NCBI GenBank assembly: GCA_964228555.1
Contig: CAXQZU010000009.1
Coordinates: forward strand, 18,911 to 82,910
Direction of reading: 5' to 3'
Origin: CAXQZU01 sp964228555
Lineage (GTDB): Bacteria > Planctomycetota > PLA2 > JAEUHO01
DNA: 64,000 bases
Positions 9,088 through 17,574 of the stretch are shown piece after piece (position 1 is the first letter of the stretch; the number at the start of each line of letters is the position of its first letter). The notes below the pieces were generated by a model. It was not told where the DNA came from. It was given only the letters and a program-made list of their open reading frames with translations, and ran no database searches. Position numbers and translations under genes: made by a program.

Positions 9088-11886
9088 ATGGCGCCTGCCC
9101 GACCGCTTCCCAGCGCCCTGTGCGGCGTGGTGGGCGGCCTGCTCTGCAGCGGCGCGCACGCCGGCACGCCCCTGTTGGTGCTGGCCGGGTTGCTGGCCGC
9201 TGCGGCGTCGACGCGGGCCGCGGCCGCCGCCCTGGGCTTCGCGCTGGGCGTGCTGCTGGGCGCGGGCCTCGCGCGCGGGCAGGCCGCCTGGCCCTTGCCG
9301 CAGGAGGCGCTCGTCGAGGCCACGGGCACGGTGCGCTCCTGCGATCCTCCCGCACCGTCGGGCCAGCGCTTCGTGCTGGCGCTGGACGCGCCGCGCGGAG
9401 GCGGCCCGCAGCTGCAGGTGCGCTGGGACGCGAGGGACGCGCCCGCGCTGGCTCCCGGGGATCGCGTACGCGCCGTGCTCGAGGTGCAGGATGCAGGGCG
9501 GCCGGGCTCGCCCGGCCTGCGGGACCCGCGACCCTGGCTGGCGCGACAGGGCCTGTGGGCCCGCGCCACCGCGCAGGGCGAGGAGGCCGTGACGCTGCTG
9601 GGACGGGGCCACGGCGCCGCGCGCCTGCTCGCGCGGGCGCGTGAGCAGGCGTCGGCCGCGCTCTCACGCCACCTGCGACCCGCCGACGCCGGCCTCGCGC
9701 GTGCCCTGCTGCTTGGCGACCGGGGTGCGCTCGCGCGCCGCGATGCCGAGGCCTTCCGGAGCGCGGGCCAGGGCCACCTCGTGGCGGTCTCCGGCCAGCA
9801 CGTGGTGCTGGTGCTGGGCACGGTGCTGGTGCTGGCGCGCATGCTGGGCGTGCGCGGGCCCTGGCGCCTCGCGGCGGGACTGATCACGCTCGCGGCCTAC
9901 GTGCCGCTGGCCGGCGCGGCCCCCTCCGCCGTGCGCTCGGGCCTCACCGCCAGCACCTGGCTGCTGGCGCGGCTGGGTGGACGCGAGGCCGTCGCGCTGG
10001 ACGTCATCTGCGGCACGGCGCTCGCGATGCTGCTGGCCGACCCCGCGGCACTGCAGGACGCCGGCTTCACCTTGTCCTTCGCCGCGGTGCTGGGCATCGA
10101 ATGCCTGGCGCCCCGGCTCGCGGCGGGCCTCGGTGCCGTGCCCATCCGCATCGCTGGCGTGCTGGAGCCATCGCGACCGCGCGTGCGCATGGCGCTGTGC
10201 GTGGCGCTGGCCGCGTGGCTGGCAGGAGCGCCGCTGGCACAGCACACCTTCGGCACGCTGGCCCCCGCGAGCGTGCCCGTGTCCCTGCTGGCGGTGCCGC
10301 TCGCCGCGGCCTTGCTGGGCCTCGCGGCGGCGGCGCTGGCGTTGGGCCCGCTGCCCCTGCTGGCGGAAGGCGTGCGCGGCCTCTTCGCTGCGACCGCGGA
10401 CCTGCTGCGGGCCCTGCTCGCCCTGCCCGAGACCGCAGGCCTAGGCCTGCTGCAGGGCCCGCAGCCGGGGCCTGCCTGGCTCGTGGCCGCGCTGGGCCTG
10501 CTGGCCGTGGCCTGCGCAGGCCCGCCGCGCCTGCTGCGCTGGTCGCTGCTGGGGCTGGGGGCGCTGCTGCTGGGTGCGCTCGTCCCACACCCTCCTGCGG
10601 TGCCCCGCGCGCCCGAGGCCGTGGCACTCGAAGCGCCACGCGCACAGGCCGTGCTGCTGCGCCTGCCGGATGCGCGCAACGTCCTGCTGCTCGCAGGCGG
10701 TCCTGCGCTGGGTCCGGCGCTGCGCTGGGAGGTGCCGGAGGCGCTGCGCGCCCTCTGCGTGACGCGCCTGGACCTGCTCTGGCAGGCGAGCAGCGAGGGT
10801 CGCGCGCACCGTGATGCGCAGGCCCTCGCCGCGCGCCTGCAGGCCGGACCTGCACGGGTGGACGCGCCGGCCGATCCGGCCCACGTGCTGCTCTCGGGTG
10901 CGTGGGGCCGGCTCGAGGCTGCCACGCAGGCGGGCCGGCGCGTCGTGGACCTCGTGCAGAGAGGCCAGCGCACGCGCCTGCTGCCGCCGCCCGTGGAGGG
11001 CGAGGGTGCGTGGCGCCTGCGCACGGAGCCCGGCACTGCGGCCGGCTGGCAGCCATGGGGCACCGCGGCCCCCGCGCACGGGCTGGGCGAGTATCCTGCG
11101 CACGCGATGCTCGCGCCCGCGCCTCCCGATGCTGCCGCGCTGGGCCTGCTTGCCCTCGCGCTGGGCGGGTTCGCGCTCGCGTGCGTGCGACCGCTGCGCT
11201 GGCTGTCCCCGGGCGGCGCCCTGGCGGCCTTCGTGCTGGGCATGGCGGCGACGGCGACGCTGGGCTGGGCGGCGCTGGCAGCCCTGCTGGCCCCCTTCAT
11301 CGTCGCCACGCTGCTGGGAAGGCTGCCGGGCCGTCCGCGGGAGGCTGGCCGCAGCGCACGGCAGGTGGCCTGCAACGGCTTGCCCGCACTGCTGGGTGCC
11401 GGCCTCGCGCTGGCTGGCCTGCGCGAGGCCGGCGCAGCCGTGCTGGTGGCCAGCCTCGCCTGCCTGGGGGCCGACACCTGCGCCACCGAGGTCGGCACGC
11501 GCTACGGAGGGCAACCCCGCTCGCTGTGGGGTGGCCGGCCGCTCGATCCGGGCACGAGCGGGGGCGTCACGCGGGCCGGCCTCGCAGCCTCGCTGCTGGG
11601 CGCGATGCTGTCCCCGCTGGCCTTCGGCTGCGTCGCGGGACTCGACCTCACGACGCAGGCATGGCTGGCCACGGCGGGTGTCGCAGGCGCGCTGCTCGAC
11701 AGCCTGCTGGGCGCCACGCTGCAGTTCCGCGGGCGGGCCCCCGATGGGCGCGTGCTGGAGCAACGCACGCTCGACGGCGTGGCGCTGGCCCGCGTGCGCG
11801 GCTGGCGCGTGCTCGACAACGACGCGGTCAACCTGGCCAGCGGCCTTGCCGCAGGCCTGCTGGGCTGGGCGCTCGTCGCGGCCTAG
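9088..11886 (+). CDS. ComEC/Rec2-like DNA-uptake channel fused to a DUF92 membrane domain
   Basis: 932 residues from the ATG at 9088 (GTG 9067 and ATG 9073 are possible; only 9088 has a GGGA about 6-7 nt before it). Order: two or three membrane helices, a soluble OB-like DUF4131 region (about 75-150), the ComEC competence core with the LLLGDRGAL...VSGQHV signature (about 205-250) and many membrane helices to about 490, then a degenerate metallo-beta-lactamase-like region (about 500-640) without HxHxDH. From about 670 to the end is a complete DUF92 domain: GADTCATEVG near 793, DSLLGATLQ near 870, DNDAVN near 909. DUF92 includes phytyl-phosphate kinases; ComEC moves single-stranded DNA into the cell. 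The frame is continuous with no stop between them. A TATCCT hexamer 9 nt before an internal ATG at 11107 could allow the DUF92 part to be made alone. Confidence 0.88.
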   Translation: MAPARPLPSALCGVVGGLLCSGAHAGTPLLVLAGLLAAAASTRAAAAALGFALGVLLGAGLARGQAAWPLPQEALVEATGTVRSCDPPAPSGQRFVLALDAPRGGGPQLQVRWDARDAPALAPGDRVRAVLEVQDAGRPGSPGLRDPRPWLARQGLWARATAQGEEAVTLLGRGHGAARLLARAREQASAALSRHLRPADAGLARALLLGDRGALARRDAEAFRSAGQGHLVAVSGQHVVLVLGTVLVLARMLGVRGPWRLAAGLITLAAYVPLAGAAPSAVRSGLTASTWLLARLGGREAVALDVICGTALAMLLADPAALQDAGFTLSFAAVLGIECLAPRLAAGLGAVPIRIAGVLEPSRPRVRMALCVALAAWLAGAPLAQHTFGTLAPASVPVSLLAVPLAAALLGLAAAALALGPLPLLAEGVRGLFAATADLLRALLALPETAGLGLLQGPQPGPAWLVAALGLLAVACAGPPRLLRWSLLGLGALLLGALVPHPPAVPRAPEAVALEAPRAQAVLLRLPDARNVLLLAGGPALGPALRWEVPEALRALCVTRLDLLWQASSEGRAHRDAQALAARLQAGPARVDAPADPAHVLLSGAWGRLEAATQAGRRVVDLVQRGQRTRLLPPPVEGEGAWRLRTEPGTAAGWQPWGTAAPAHGLGEYPAHAMLAPAPPDAAALGLLALALGGFALACVRPLRWLSPGGALAAFVLGMAATATLGWAALAALLAPFIVATLLGRLPGRPREAGRSARQVACNGLPALLGAGLALAGLREAGAAVLVASLACLGADTCATEVGTRYGGQPRSLWGGRPLDPGTSGGVTRAGLAASLLGAMLSPLAFGCVAGLDLTTQAWLATAGVAGALLDSLLGATLQFRGRAPDGRVLEQRTLDGVALARVRGWRVLDNDAVNLASGLAAGLLGWALVAA

Positions 11887-11932
11887 GGCGCGCCGCGCGC
11901 GGCCCCCCCGCCGGCCGGGAGCCGGGGAGGGT

Positions 11933-12008
11933 TGGTGCCCGCGCTAGGACTCGAACCTAGGACCCGGTGATTAAGAGTCACCTGCTCTACCAACTGAGCT
12001 ACGCGGGC
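11933..12008 (-). tRNA. tRNA-Lys (CTT)
   Basis: 76 nt cloverleaf. Acceptor arms gcccgcg/cgcgggc pair over 7 bp, the D arm reads gctcagttggtagagc, the anticodon arm is ggtga-ctcttaa-tcacc with anticodon CTT, and the T arm is ctagg-ttcgagt-cctag. The discriminator A and the CCA end are encoded (11936-11933). It lies 46 bp after the ComEC-DUF92 gene, in the opposite direction. Confidence 0.97.
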
Positions 12009-12071
12009 AGCAGGACGCAGAGGCTAGCCAGCCCGTCCCCACGCGCAAGCGCGGGCACGGGACCACCGGGC

Positions 12072-14924
12072 CTACGGCCGTCCCTGCTCGGGGCAGCCGG
12101 CATCGATCCAGGCGGCGATGCGGGCGATCTCGGCCTCGGTGGGCTTGCGCTTGCCGCGGGGCGGCATGCGCTTCGTCGGCACCTCGGCCACGCGGCCGTC
12201 GGCGTAGGTGACCCACAGCGGCTCGCCCTTGAGGGCGCGCACGAGGTTGCTGCGGGCGCTGTCGCCACGCACCAGCAGGGCCACCATGCCGTCCTCCCCT
12301 TCCACGCGCGGGAAGCGGAAGGCGAGGAACTCGTCGTAGGAAAGCTCCCAGAACTGCTGGTGGGGTGCGCTGCCCGCGTTGCTCATGTACGAGCCCAGCA
12401 GGGCCTTCACCTCCGCGAAGCCCGCCACGGAGGGCGCGGGCGGGGCTGGCTGCGCGGGCGCGGGGGGCGGGAAGCCTGCCGGCGCGGCGGGCTCGACCGG
12501 CGCCGGGGCGGGGAACCCAGCGGCGGGTGCAGCCGGGGCCGGCTCCGGGGCCGGGAAGCCTGCCGGTGCCGAGGGCTCGCTGGGCGCAGGGAAGCCGCCT
12601 GCGGGCGCAGGCTCGGCCGGTGCAGGGAACCCGCCGGGCGCGGCAGGCTCGGCAGGCGCCGGGAACCCGCCGGGCGCGGCGGGCTCAGCCGGCGCGGGGA
12701 ACCCGCCAGGCGCAGCCGGCTCGCCCGGCCCGGGACCCGGCTGCGCCGCAGGGCTGGCCGCACCCGCGCCCGGCGGCAGCGGCGCCGAGCCCGGCTGCTC
12801 GGGACAGCCTGCATCGATCCAGGTGGCAATCTGCCCCAGTTGCTCGGGCGTGGGCTTGGTCTTGCCCCGCGGCGGCATGCGCTTGATGGAGACATCCTCG
12901 CGCCGGCCGTCGGCGTAGCGCACCGTCACGGGCTCGCCACGCAACGCCTTGAGCAGGTTGCTGGCCTTGCTGTCGCCCGGGACCACGAGCTGGATCTCGC
13001 CGTCCTCGCCCTCGGCCCTCGGGAAGCGGAAGGCGAGGAACTCGGCGTGCGAGAGCTCCCAGAACTTCTGGTGGGGCGAGCTGCCCGCCGTGCTCATCCA
13101 CGAGCCGAGGATGGCCTGGATGCCCGCGTATCCCAGCGGGCTGCTGACGGCAGGCAGGCTGCCGCCCGGCCCGGCGTCGCGCGGCGGGGCCGTGCCCGGC
13201 CCCGGCTCGCGCACGGCGGCCCCGCCCTCGCCCGCCGGCACGGGCACGGGCTCGCGCGGCAGCGTGGAGGGCGTGCCCAGCACCTCGGGGCAGCCTGCGT
13301 CGATCCAGGCGGCAATCCGTTCCACCGTCTCGGCGGGGACGGGCGGCCGGCCCTTGGGCATGCGTGGCACGTCCTTGCGCGCCCAGGTGCCATCCGCACG
13401 CTGCACCAGGCAGCCACGGCCATCCACGAGCACGCGCACGAGGTTGCTCTCGCGGCTGTTCCACGGCCAGACGAGGCGGTAGCGCGTGCCGGCCTCGTCG
13501 GCATCCTCGAAGGTGGCCTTGACGAGCTCGGCGTAGCCCATCTCCTTCCAGAACGCACCGTGAGGGCTGCTGCCACCCGGGCTCTTGAGGTCCTTGAGCA
13601 GCTGCATCGCCTCGGCGAAGCCCAGGTCGTTGGCGCGCCCGGGCGAGGTCACGCCCGGCAGCAGGGAAGGCACCATGTCCGGCGGGCACTCCGGCGCTGC
13701 AGCCGCGTCCACGGAGCAGCCGACATTCATCGGGATGTCGGCGAAGTCGAACACCAGCGTCCAGTTGCCCTGGAAGAACTGGTAGGTGCGGATGAAGCGG
13801 CCCTTGGCCGTCTCCTCCTTGCCGAGCGCGTTCTTGGTGGCCAGGAACAGGCGCCCCATCGCGATCACGTAGGCCCCGTCCAGCGGCGAGCGATCCTCGA
13901 ACTGGGCCGGGTCGTAGGCGTAGCGCGCATCGATCAGCTGCAGGCGGGTCACCGAGCCACGGCCCAGCGCCTCGAAGTACGACCCCCACGCCTCGGCCAC
14001 CTTGGTGGCGCCGCGCGCGAACACGCCGTCGGTGCGGAACAGCACCGGGGCCGAGCCCACGGGGAAGCAGCACTGGCCCAGCACGTCGGCGTCCCGCTCC
14101 CGCAGGGCCGTGAGCAGCGCCGACTCCAGCTGGCGGATGCCACGCTCCACGCGGCGCGTGATCCCGTCAGGTCCCACCTGCTCGCGGAAGGGCCCGGGCG
14201 GCGGGCTGCGGTGCACGAGGTCGATGGTGCTGGCGTCGTGTCGCCACGAGGTGCGCACGTGGTTGACCACGGCCACCAGCTCCTCGTTGGTGAGGCGCGT
14301 GCCCCACGGCGGCATGATGCTGCCCGGCGCGCTGGTGACGATGAACGAGAGCAACGCGTACGGGTTCTCGGCGACCGCCTTGCCGCTGTCCCGCAGCATC
14401 GGCACCCGCGGCGGGGCGCCGTTGCCGTCCTCGCCGTGGCAGCGCGCACAGGTGTCGCCGTACACGCGCTCGCCCATGCGCACGAGGTCGCGTTCGCGGA
14501 CGGAAGCGTCCTCGCCGTCCTGGTCCACCGGCGTCAGCAGGTAGGCCAGCGACCAGGCGCCCACCGCCAGCAGCAGCACCCACGCCCAGGTGGGGATGGG
14601 CTCCGGCGTCTCGGCGCGCTTGGGCTCGAAGTCGACCTCGGTGTTGCCGGCGTAGGCGTTGATGATGACGTCGACCTGGCCGGCGATGGTCTGGTTCTCC
14701 TCGAGGCCGGAGACCGAGATGGCCACGCCGTTGCGCACCACGAAGGGCAGCTCCTTGATCGTGGGCGGCGCCAGCCCGTTGCTGGCCTCGATGCGCAGCA
14801 CGTGCGGGCCGTCCGGCAGGTGCAGCGTGGTGAACTGGAAGCGCAGCGGCGGGTGCGCCACCTTGAACGGCTCGGTGGCGCCGTCGAGGAAGAGCCGGAT
14901 GGGTTCCTTGGCCTCTTGCTGCAT
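12072..14924 (-). CDS. Large membrane-anchored cytochrome c with three heme-less planctomycete-cytochrome-like repeats (cbb3 operon)
   Basis: 950 residues. An N-terminal beta-sandwich-like region (1-105) precedes one membrane helix (112-131) and a class I cytochrome c domain with CARCH (Cys159, Cys162, His163) and a likely axial Met204 in GSIMPPWG. Residues about 260-400 resemble a SnoaL/NTF2-like fold. Then come three copies of a roughly 110-residue unit at 434-547, 597-709 and 839-947, each with SxPHxxFW near its start and MP-x-G followed by WIDAGCPE at its end. That ending matches the planctomycete cytochrome C domain, but none has CxxCH. Repeats 2 and 3 are joined by a Pro/Ala-rich linker of tandem GFPAPAEP units. 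It is the last gene of the ccoN-ccoO operon and stands where CcoP would be. Confidence 0.85.
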   Translation of the reverse strand: MQQEAKEPIRLFLDGATEPFKVAHPPLRFQFTTLHLPDGPHVLRIEASNGLAPPTIKELPFVVRNGVAISVSGLEENQTIAGQVDVIINAYAGNTEVDFEPKRAETPEPIPTWAWVLLLAVGAWSLAYLLTPVDQDGEDASVRERDLVRMGERVYGDTCARCHGEDGNGAPPRVPMLRDSGKAVAENPYALLSFIVTSAPGSIMPPWGTRLTNEELVAVVNHVRTSWRHDASTIDLVHRSPPPGPFREQVGPDGITRRVERGIRQLESALLTALRERDADVLGQCCFPVGSAPVLFRTDGVFARGATKVAEAWGSYFEALGRGSVTRLQLIDARYAYDPAQFEDRSPLDGAYVIAMGRLFLATKNALGKEETAKGRFIRTYQFFQGNWTLVFDFADIPMNVGCSVDAAAAPECPPDMVPSLLPGVTSPGRANDLGFAEAMQLLKDLKSPGGSSPHGAFWKEMGYAELVKATFEDADEAGTRYRLVWPWNSRESNLVRVLVDGRGCLVQRADGTWARKDVPRMPKGRPPVPAETVERIAAWIDAGCPEVLGTPSTLPREPVPVPAGEGGAAVREPGPGTAPPRDAGPGGSLPAVSSPLGYAGIQAILGSWMSTAGSSPHQKFWELSHAEFLAFRFPRAEGEDGEIQLVVPGDSKASNLLKALRGEPVTVRYADGRREDVSIKRMPPRGKTKPTPEQLGQIATWIDAGCPEQPGSAPLPPGAGAASPAAQPGPGPGEPAAPGGFPAPAEPAAPGGFPAPAEPAAPGGFPAPAEPAPAGGFPAPSEPSAPAGFPAPEPAPAAPAAGFPAPAPVEPAAPAGFPPPAPAQPAPPAPSVAGFAEVKALLGSYMSNAGSAPHQQFWELSYDEFLAFRFPRVEGEDGMVALLVRGDSARSNLVRALKGEPLWVTYADGRVAEVPTKRMPPRGKRKPTEAEIARIAAWIDAGCPEQGRP
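12469..12732 (-). repeat. In-frame tandem repeat, seven units of 36-42 bp
   Basis: Units begin with gggaa[cg]cc at 12469, 12511, 12553, 12589, 12625, 12661 and 12697. The first two are 42 bp and the rest exactly 36 bp. On the minus strand each codes a 12- to 14-residue GFPAPA-type linker inside the 950-residue cytochrome. The three units from 12625 are nearly identical, so copy number may vary between strains. Confidence 0.9.
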
Positions 14925-14930
14925 GGCGGG

Positions 14931-15170
14931 CTAGCGGCTCCCACGGGCCGGGGGCACGGCCGGGGGGTCGTCCTCGAGGATCTGGCGCTTGATGTGGTCG
15001 GGTTCCTGCTCGCCGGGGGCGAAGGCGTAGCGTACGCACATCCAGATGGAGGCGAGCGCCGCCAGCGCGGCCGCCACGGCCACCGCCCACTCCCAGGGCC
15101 CCATGTCCTGGAAGTGGACATGGCTGCCGCCGGCCAGCAGCACCCCAGACAGGAGGCCGTCCTGCCCCAT
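14931..15170 (-). CDS. Small single-helix membrane protein of the cbb3 operon
   Basis: 79 residues. The ATG at 15170 overlaps the TGA of ccoO (ATGA). One hydrophobic helix lies at about residues 29-47 (WAVAVAAALAALASIWMCV), followed by a charged tail with YAFAPGEQEPDHIKRQILEDD. Size, topology and position between ccoO and the large cytochrome suggest a small assembly or stabilising subunit, comparable in place to CcoQ/CcoS, but the sequence is not one I recognise. A conserved-looking His-Ile-Lys stretch follows the helix on the cytoplasmic side. Confidence 0.75.
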   Translation of the reverse strand: MGQDGLLSGVLLAGGSHVHFQDMGPWEWAVAVAAALAALASIWMCVRYAFAPGEQEPDHIKRQILEDDPPAVPPARGSR

Positions 15171-16003
15171 CACGGCCCCCTCACCGGGCGCTTGAGCGAC
15201 AGCAGGTACTCGGCCAGCGCCTTGGCGTCCGGCGTGGCCACGAGTCGGGCCCCCTCGGGCAGGCCCAGCGCCTCGATGCCATCCTCGACCACCTCGCCCT
15301 GGTCGGGCGGCGGCTGGCAGAGCTGGCACTCGCGGATCAGGAACCAGGCTGCGCCCACGCCCAGGCAGAGCGAGAGTCCCAGCGCCGGCGTGAAGCCGAA
15401 CATCAGCCAGCCCAGCACCGCGAAGGCAAGCGCCACGCCGCCCACCAGCAGCCATGCCTTGCCCGTCGGGAAGGGCCCGTCGTGCGCCGCGAGGCCCGGG
15501 CCGTCGGCCTCGGTGGTGACGCGGAACAGGTAGCGGTAGGGAGGCATCACGCTGCCCGGCGAGACGCTGCGCGGGTCGTAGAGGTGCCAGTAGTGCCACA
15601 GCACGCTCGGCAGCCGGTCGCCCACGCCGGTGAGGTCCGGGCCCGTGCGCTGCGTGCCGATCAGGGGCGGCCTCGACTGTGCGTACTCCTCGGCCCGCGT
15701 GGGCTCATCGAGGCCGAAGCGGGCGTCCGGCGCACGCACGGGCACCACGAGGCGATCGCCGCGCTGCTCGCGCAGCCGCTCGTCGCCGCGGATCTGCTGC
15801 GTGTGGCACACGACGCAGCCGTACGCCTTGAACACCTCCTCGCCGCGGCGCACCAGGTCCGTCGGCGTGCGCCGCGCATCCACGGGGTAGGCCTTGTCCA
15901 TGTCGGCCGCGGGTGCCACGGCCACCAGCCACACCAGCACCACGTAGATGCAGAGGGGCAGCAGCACGAGCGCGCGGTGGTTGCTGTGGATGTCGAAGGC
16001 CAT
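15170..16003 (-). CDS. ccoO: cbb3-type cytochrome oxidase subunit II (CcoO-like), with extra membrane helices
   Basis: 277 residues. A single N-terminal helix (10-30) is followed by the CcoO heme site: GEEVFKAYGCVVCHTQQIRGDE gives Cys63, Cys66 and His67, and GPDLTGVGDR with SVMPPY (axial Met) matches the family. Normal CcoO has only the N-terminal helix; here about 45 hydrophobic residues forming two helices (about 178-222) are inserted before the usual ending AKALAEYLLSL. It passes electrons from quinol/cytochrome to the CcoN heme-copper centre in the membrane. It starts 3 nt after ccoN and overlaps the next gene. Confidence 0.88.
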   Translation of the reverse strand: MAFDIHSNHRALVLLPLCIYVVLVWLVAVAPAADMDKAYPVDARRTPTDLVRRGEEVFKAYGCVVCHTQQIRGDERLREQRGDRLVVPVRAPDARFGLDEPTRAEEYAQSRPPLIGTQRTGPDLTGVGDRLPSVLWHYWHLYDPRSVSPGSVMPPYRYLFRVTTEADGPGLAAHDGPFPTGKAWLLVGGVALAFAVLGWLMFGFTPALGLSLCLGVGAAWFLIRECQLCQPPPDQGEVVEDGIEALGLPEGARLVATPDAKALAEYLLSLKRPVRGP

Positions 16004-16006
16004 GGC

Positions 16007-17431
16007 CTAGGAGCCCTCGCGCGCCGGCTCGGTGCCGGGGCTGCCGAAGATGTCGAGCAGCGCGCCGGGACGCATCTGGTAGATCGCGATGGCCGCCGCC
16101 ACGTGCGCCGCGGCCATCAGGCAGCCGCCGACCACGCGCCACACCATGTAGGGCCGCATCACGCGCACGGAGTCCATGAAGGACTGCCCCTCGACCCACG
16201 CTGCGCCCTGCTCCGCGCCGCCCAGGCACAGCGAGGCCACCATGATGGCTCCCCCGCCGAAGGCCAGCCAGTAGTGCAGGCCCACGAGCCCCACGGGCGG
16301 CTCGCGCCCGGTGATGCGCGGCACCAGCCCGTACATCGAGCCCCACAGCAGGAAGGACACGAAGAAGTACATGGCCGCGTGCGCGTGGCCCACCGTGTAG
16401 TGCGTGAGGTGCCAGCCGTCCTGCACGGCCCGCAGGCTCTGCAGCGAGCCCTGCGCCGAGACCAGCACGTAGCCCAGCACGCCGGTGAGCACGAAGGGCA
16501 GCGAGTAGGACTGGCGGATGGCCACGCGCTCGCCCCACATCGTCAGCAGGAAGTTGCCCGAGGAGGCGAAGACCGGGACGATCATGGCCACGCTGAAGAT
16601 CAGCGCGACGTTCTCCAGCCAGTCCGGGATGGCGGTGAACATGTAGTGGTGCGTGCCGATGAGCGTGTAGAAGACGAGGTGGGTGAAGAAGCCCAGCACG
16701 CCCAGCGCATACGAGTAGATGGGCTTGTTGAGCAGCTTGGGCAGGGTGTAGTAGGTCAGGCCCACGGCCAGCGGGGTGAACCACATGCCCACCGCGTTGT
16801 GCATGTAGTAGCCCTGCACGATGGTGTCGGCGAGGCCGCGCTGGAACATCGGCAGGTAGCCCATGACCACCACCACCGCGATCCACGCGCAGGCCGCCAG
16901 CACGAACCAGCAGGAGATGTAGACGCCCTTCACCTGGCGCCGCGCCACGATGCGGTAGAAGGTCCCGAACAGCACCAGCACCGCCGCCGCGATGAGGCCG
17001 GCCGCCCAGACGGGGTACTCGCGGTACTCCCGGCTGGCGTTGAGCTGGCCCGCCAGCAGCGCGGCCGTGCCGCCCACCACGCCCGCGTTCCACAGCCACA
17101 GGGCGAGGTTGCCGGCCTTGAGCTCGGCCTCGTCCATGGTCACGCGCGCGCACTTGGGCACCACGTACAGGGCCAGCGCGATGGACACCATCGAGGTCCA
17201 GCCGAACAGCATCGAGAGCGTGTGCACCGGGCGCAGGCGGCCGTAGGTGAGCAGGGCCGAGCCGCCGAGGAACTCGGGATCGACGTGGCGATAGCCCTCG
17301 ATGAGGCCGGCCGCCGTGCCCAGCAGCAGCCAGAACACCGCGCTGAACAGCCAGCGATGCACCAGCCGGGCGAAGCGCGGGTCCGTGCCCGCGGCCGCCA
17401 CGAACACCGGGATGCCGACGGGGATCTTCAC
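16007..17431 (-). CDS. ccoN: cbb3-type cytochrome oxidase catalytic subunit I (CcoN)
   Basis: 474 residues with about twelve membrane helices. The GTG at 17431 is chosen: GGGAG lies about 10 nt before it, and homology starts soon after. Heme and copper ligands are visible: His70 in RPVHTLSMLFGW (low-spin heme b), His211 in YYMHNAVGMWF, the His261-His262 pair in GTHHYMFTAIPDW (CuB), and His349/His351 in THYTVGHAHAAMYF. This is the O2-reducing, proton-pumping subunit. The neighbouring CcoO supports cbb3 oxidase over the related nitric oxide reductase NorB. A TTGCCC-17-TACCGT promoter lies upstream. No ccoG/H/I/S assembly genes are in the window. Confidence 0.92.
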   Translation of the reverse strand: MKIPVGIPVFVAAAGTDPRFARLVHRWLFSAVFWLLLGTAAGLIEGYRHVDPEFLGGSALLTYGRLRPVHTLSMLFGWTSMVSIALALYVVPKCARVTMDEAELKAGNLALWLWNAGVVGGTAALLAGQLNASREYREYPVWAAGLIAAAVLVLFGTFYRIVARRQVKGVYISCWFVLAACAWIAVVVVMGYLPMFQRGLADTIVQGYYMHNAVGMWFTPLAVGLTYYTLPKLLNKPIYSYALGVLGFFTHLVFYTLIGTHHYMFTAIPDWLENVALIFSVAMIVPVFASSGNFLLTMWGERVAIRQSYSLPFVLTGVLGYVLVSAQGSLQSLRAVQDGWHLTHYTVGHAHAAMYFFVSFLLWGSMYGLVPRITGREPPVGLVGLHYWLAFGGGAIMVASLCLGGAEQGAAWVEGQSFMDSVRVMRPYMVWRVVGGCLMAAAHVAAAIAIYQMRPGALLDIFGSPGTEPAREGS

Positions 17432-17481
17432 GCGCGCGGGCTCCCGGCGGGCCACGGTGCATGGCCGCACGCCTCGCGGGC

Positions 17482-17510
17482 ACGGTACCGCAGGGCCGGC
17501 CCTCGGGCAA
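17482..17510 (-). promoter_or_regulatory. Promoter of the cbb3 operon
   Basis: On the minus strand TTGCCC (17510-17505), a 17-bp spacer and TACCGT (17487-17482) fit the vegetative sigma consensus; the leader to the ccoN GTG is about 45 nt and carries the GGGAG site. Confidence 0.55.
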
Positions 17511-17544
17511 CTGCGGCGTGGCGCCGCGCGCGCCGCCTGCGGCG

Positions 17545-17550
17545 TACGAT
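17545..17550 (+). promoter_or_regulatory. Putative -10 box TACGAT
   Basis: TACGAT 24 nt before the ATG at 17575, with GGAG (17565-17568) between. Divergent from the cbb3 operon promoter; no clear -35. Confidence 0.35.
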
Positions 17551-17574
17551 GCGTGCCCCTCCCCGGAGCCCGCC

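Noticed and set aside
11887..11932. GC-rich inverted repeat before tRNA-Lys as terminator
   Set aside because: Short overlapping GC palindromes occur by chance at this base composition and no T run follows; left out as a feature.
12469..12732. CRISPR-like repeat spacing
   Set aside because: The units are directly joined with no spacers, encode a linker in frame and show codon-level drift.
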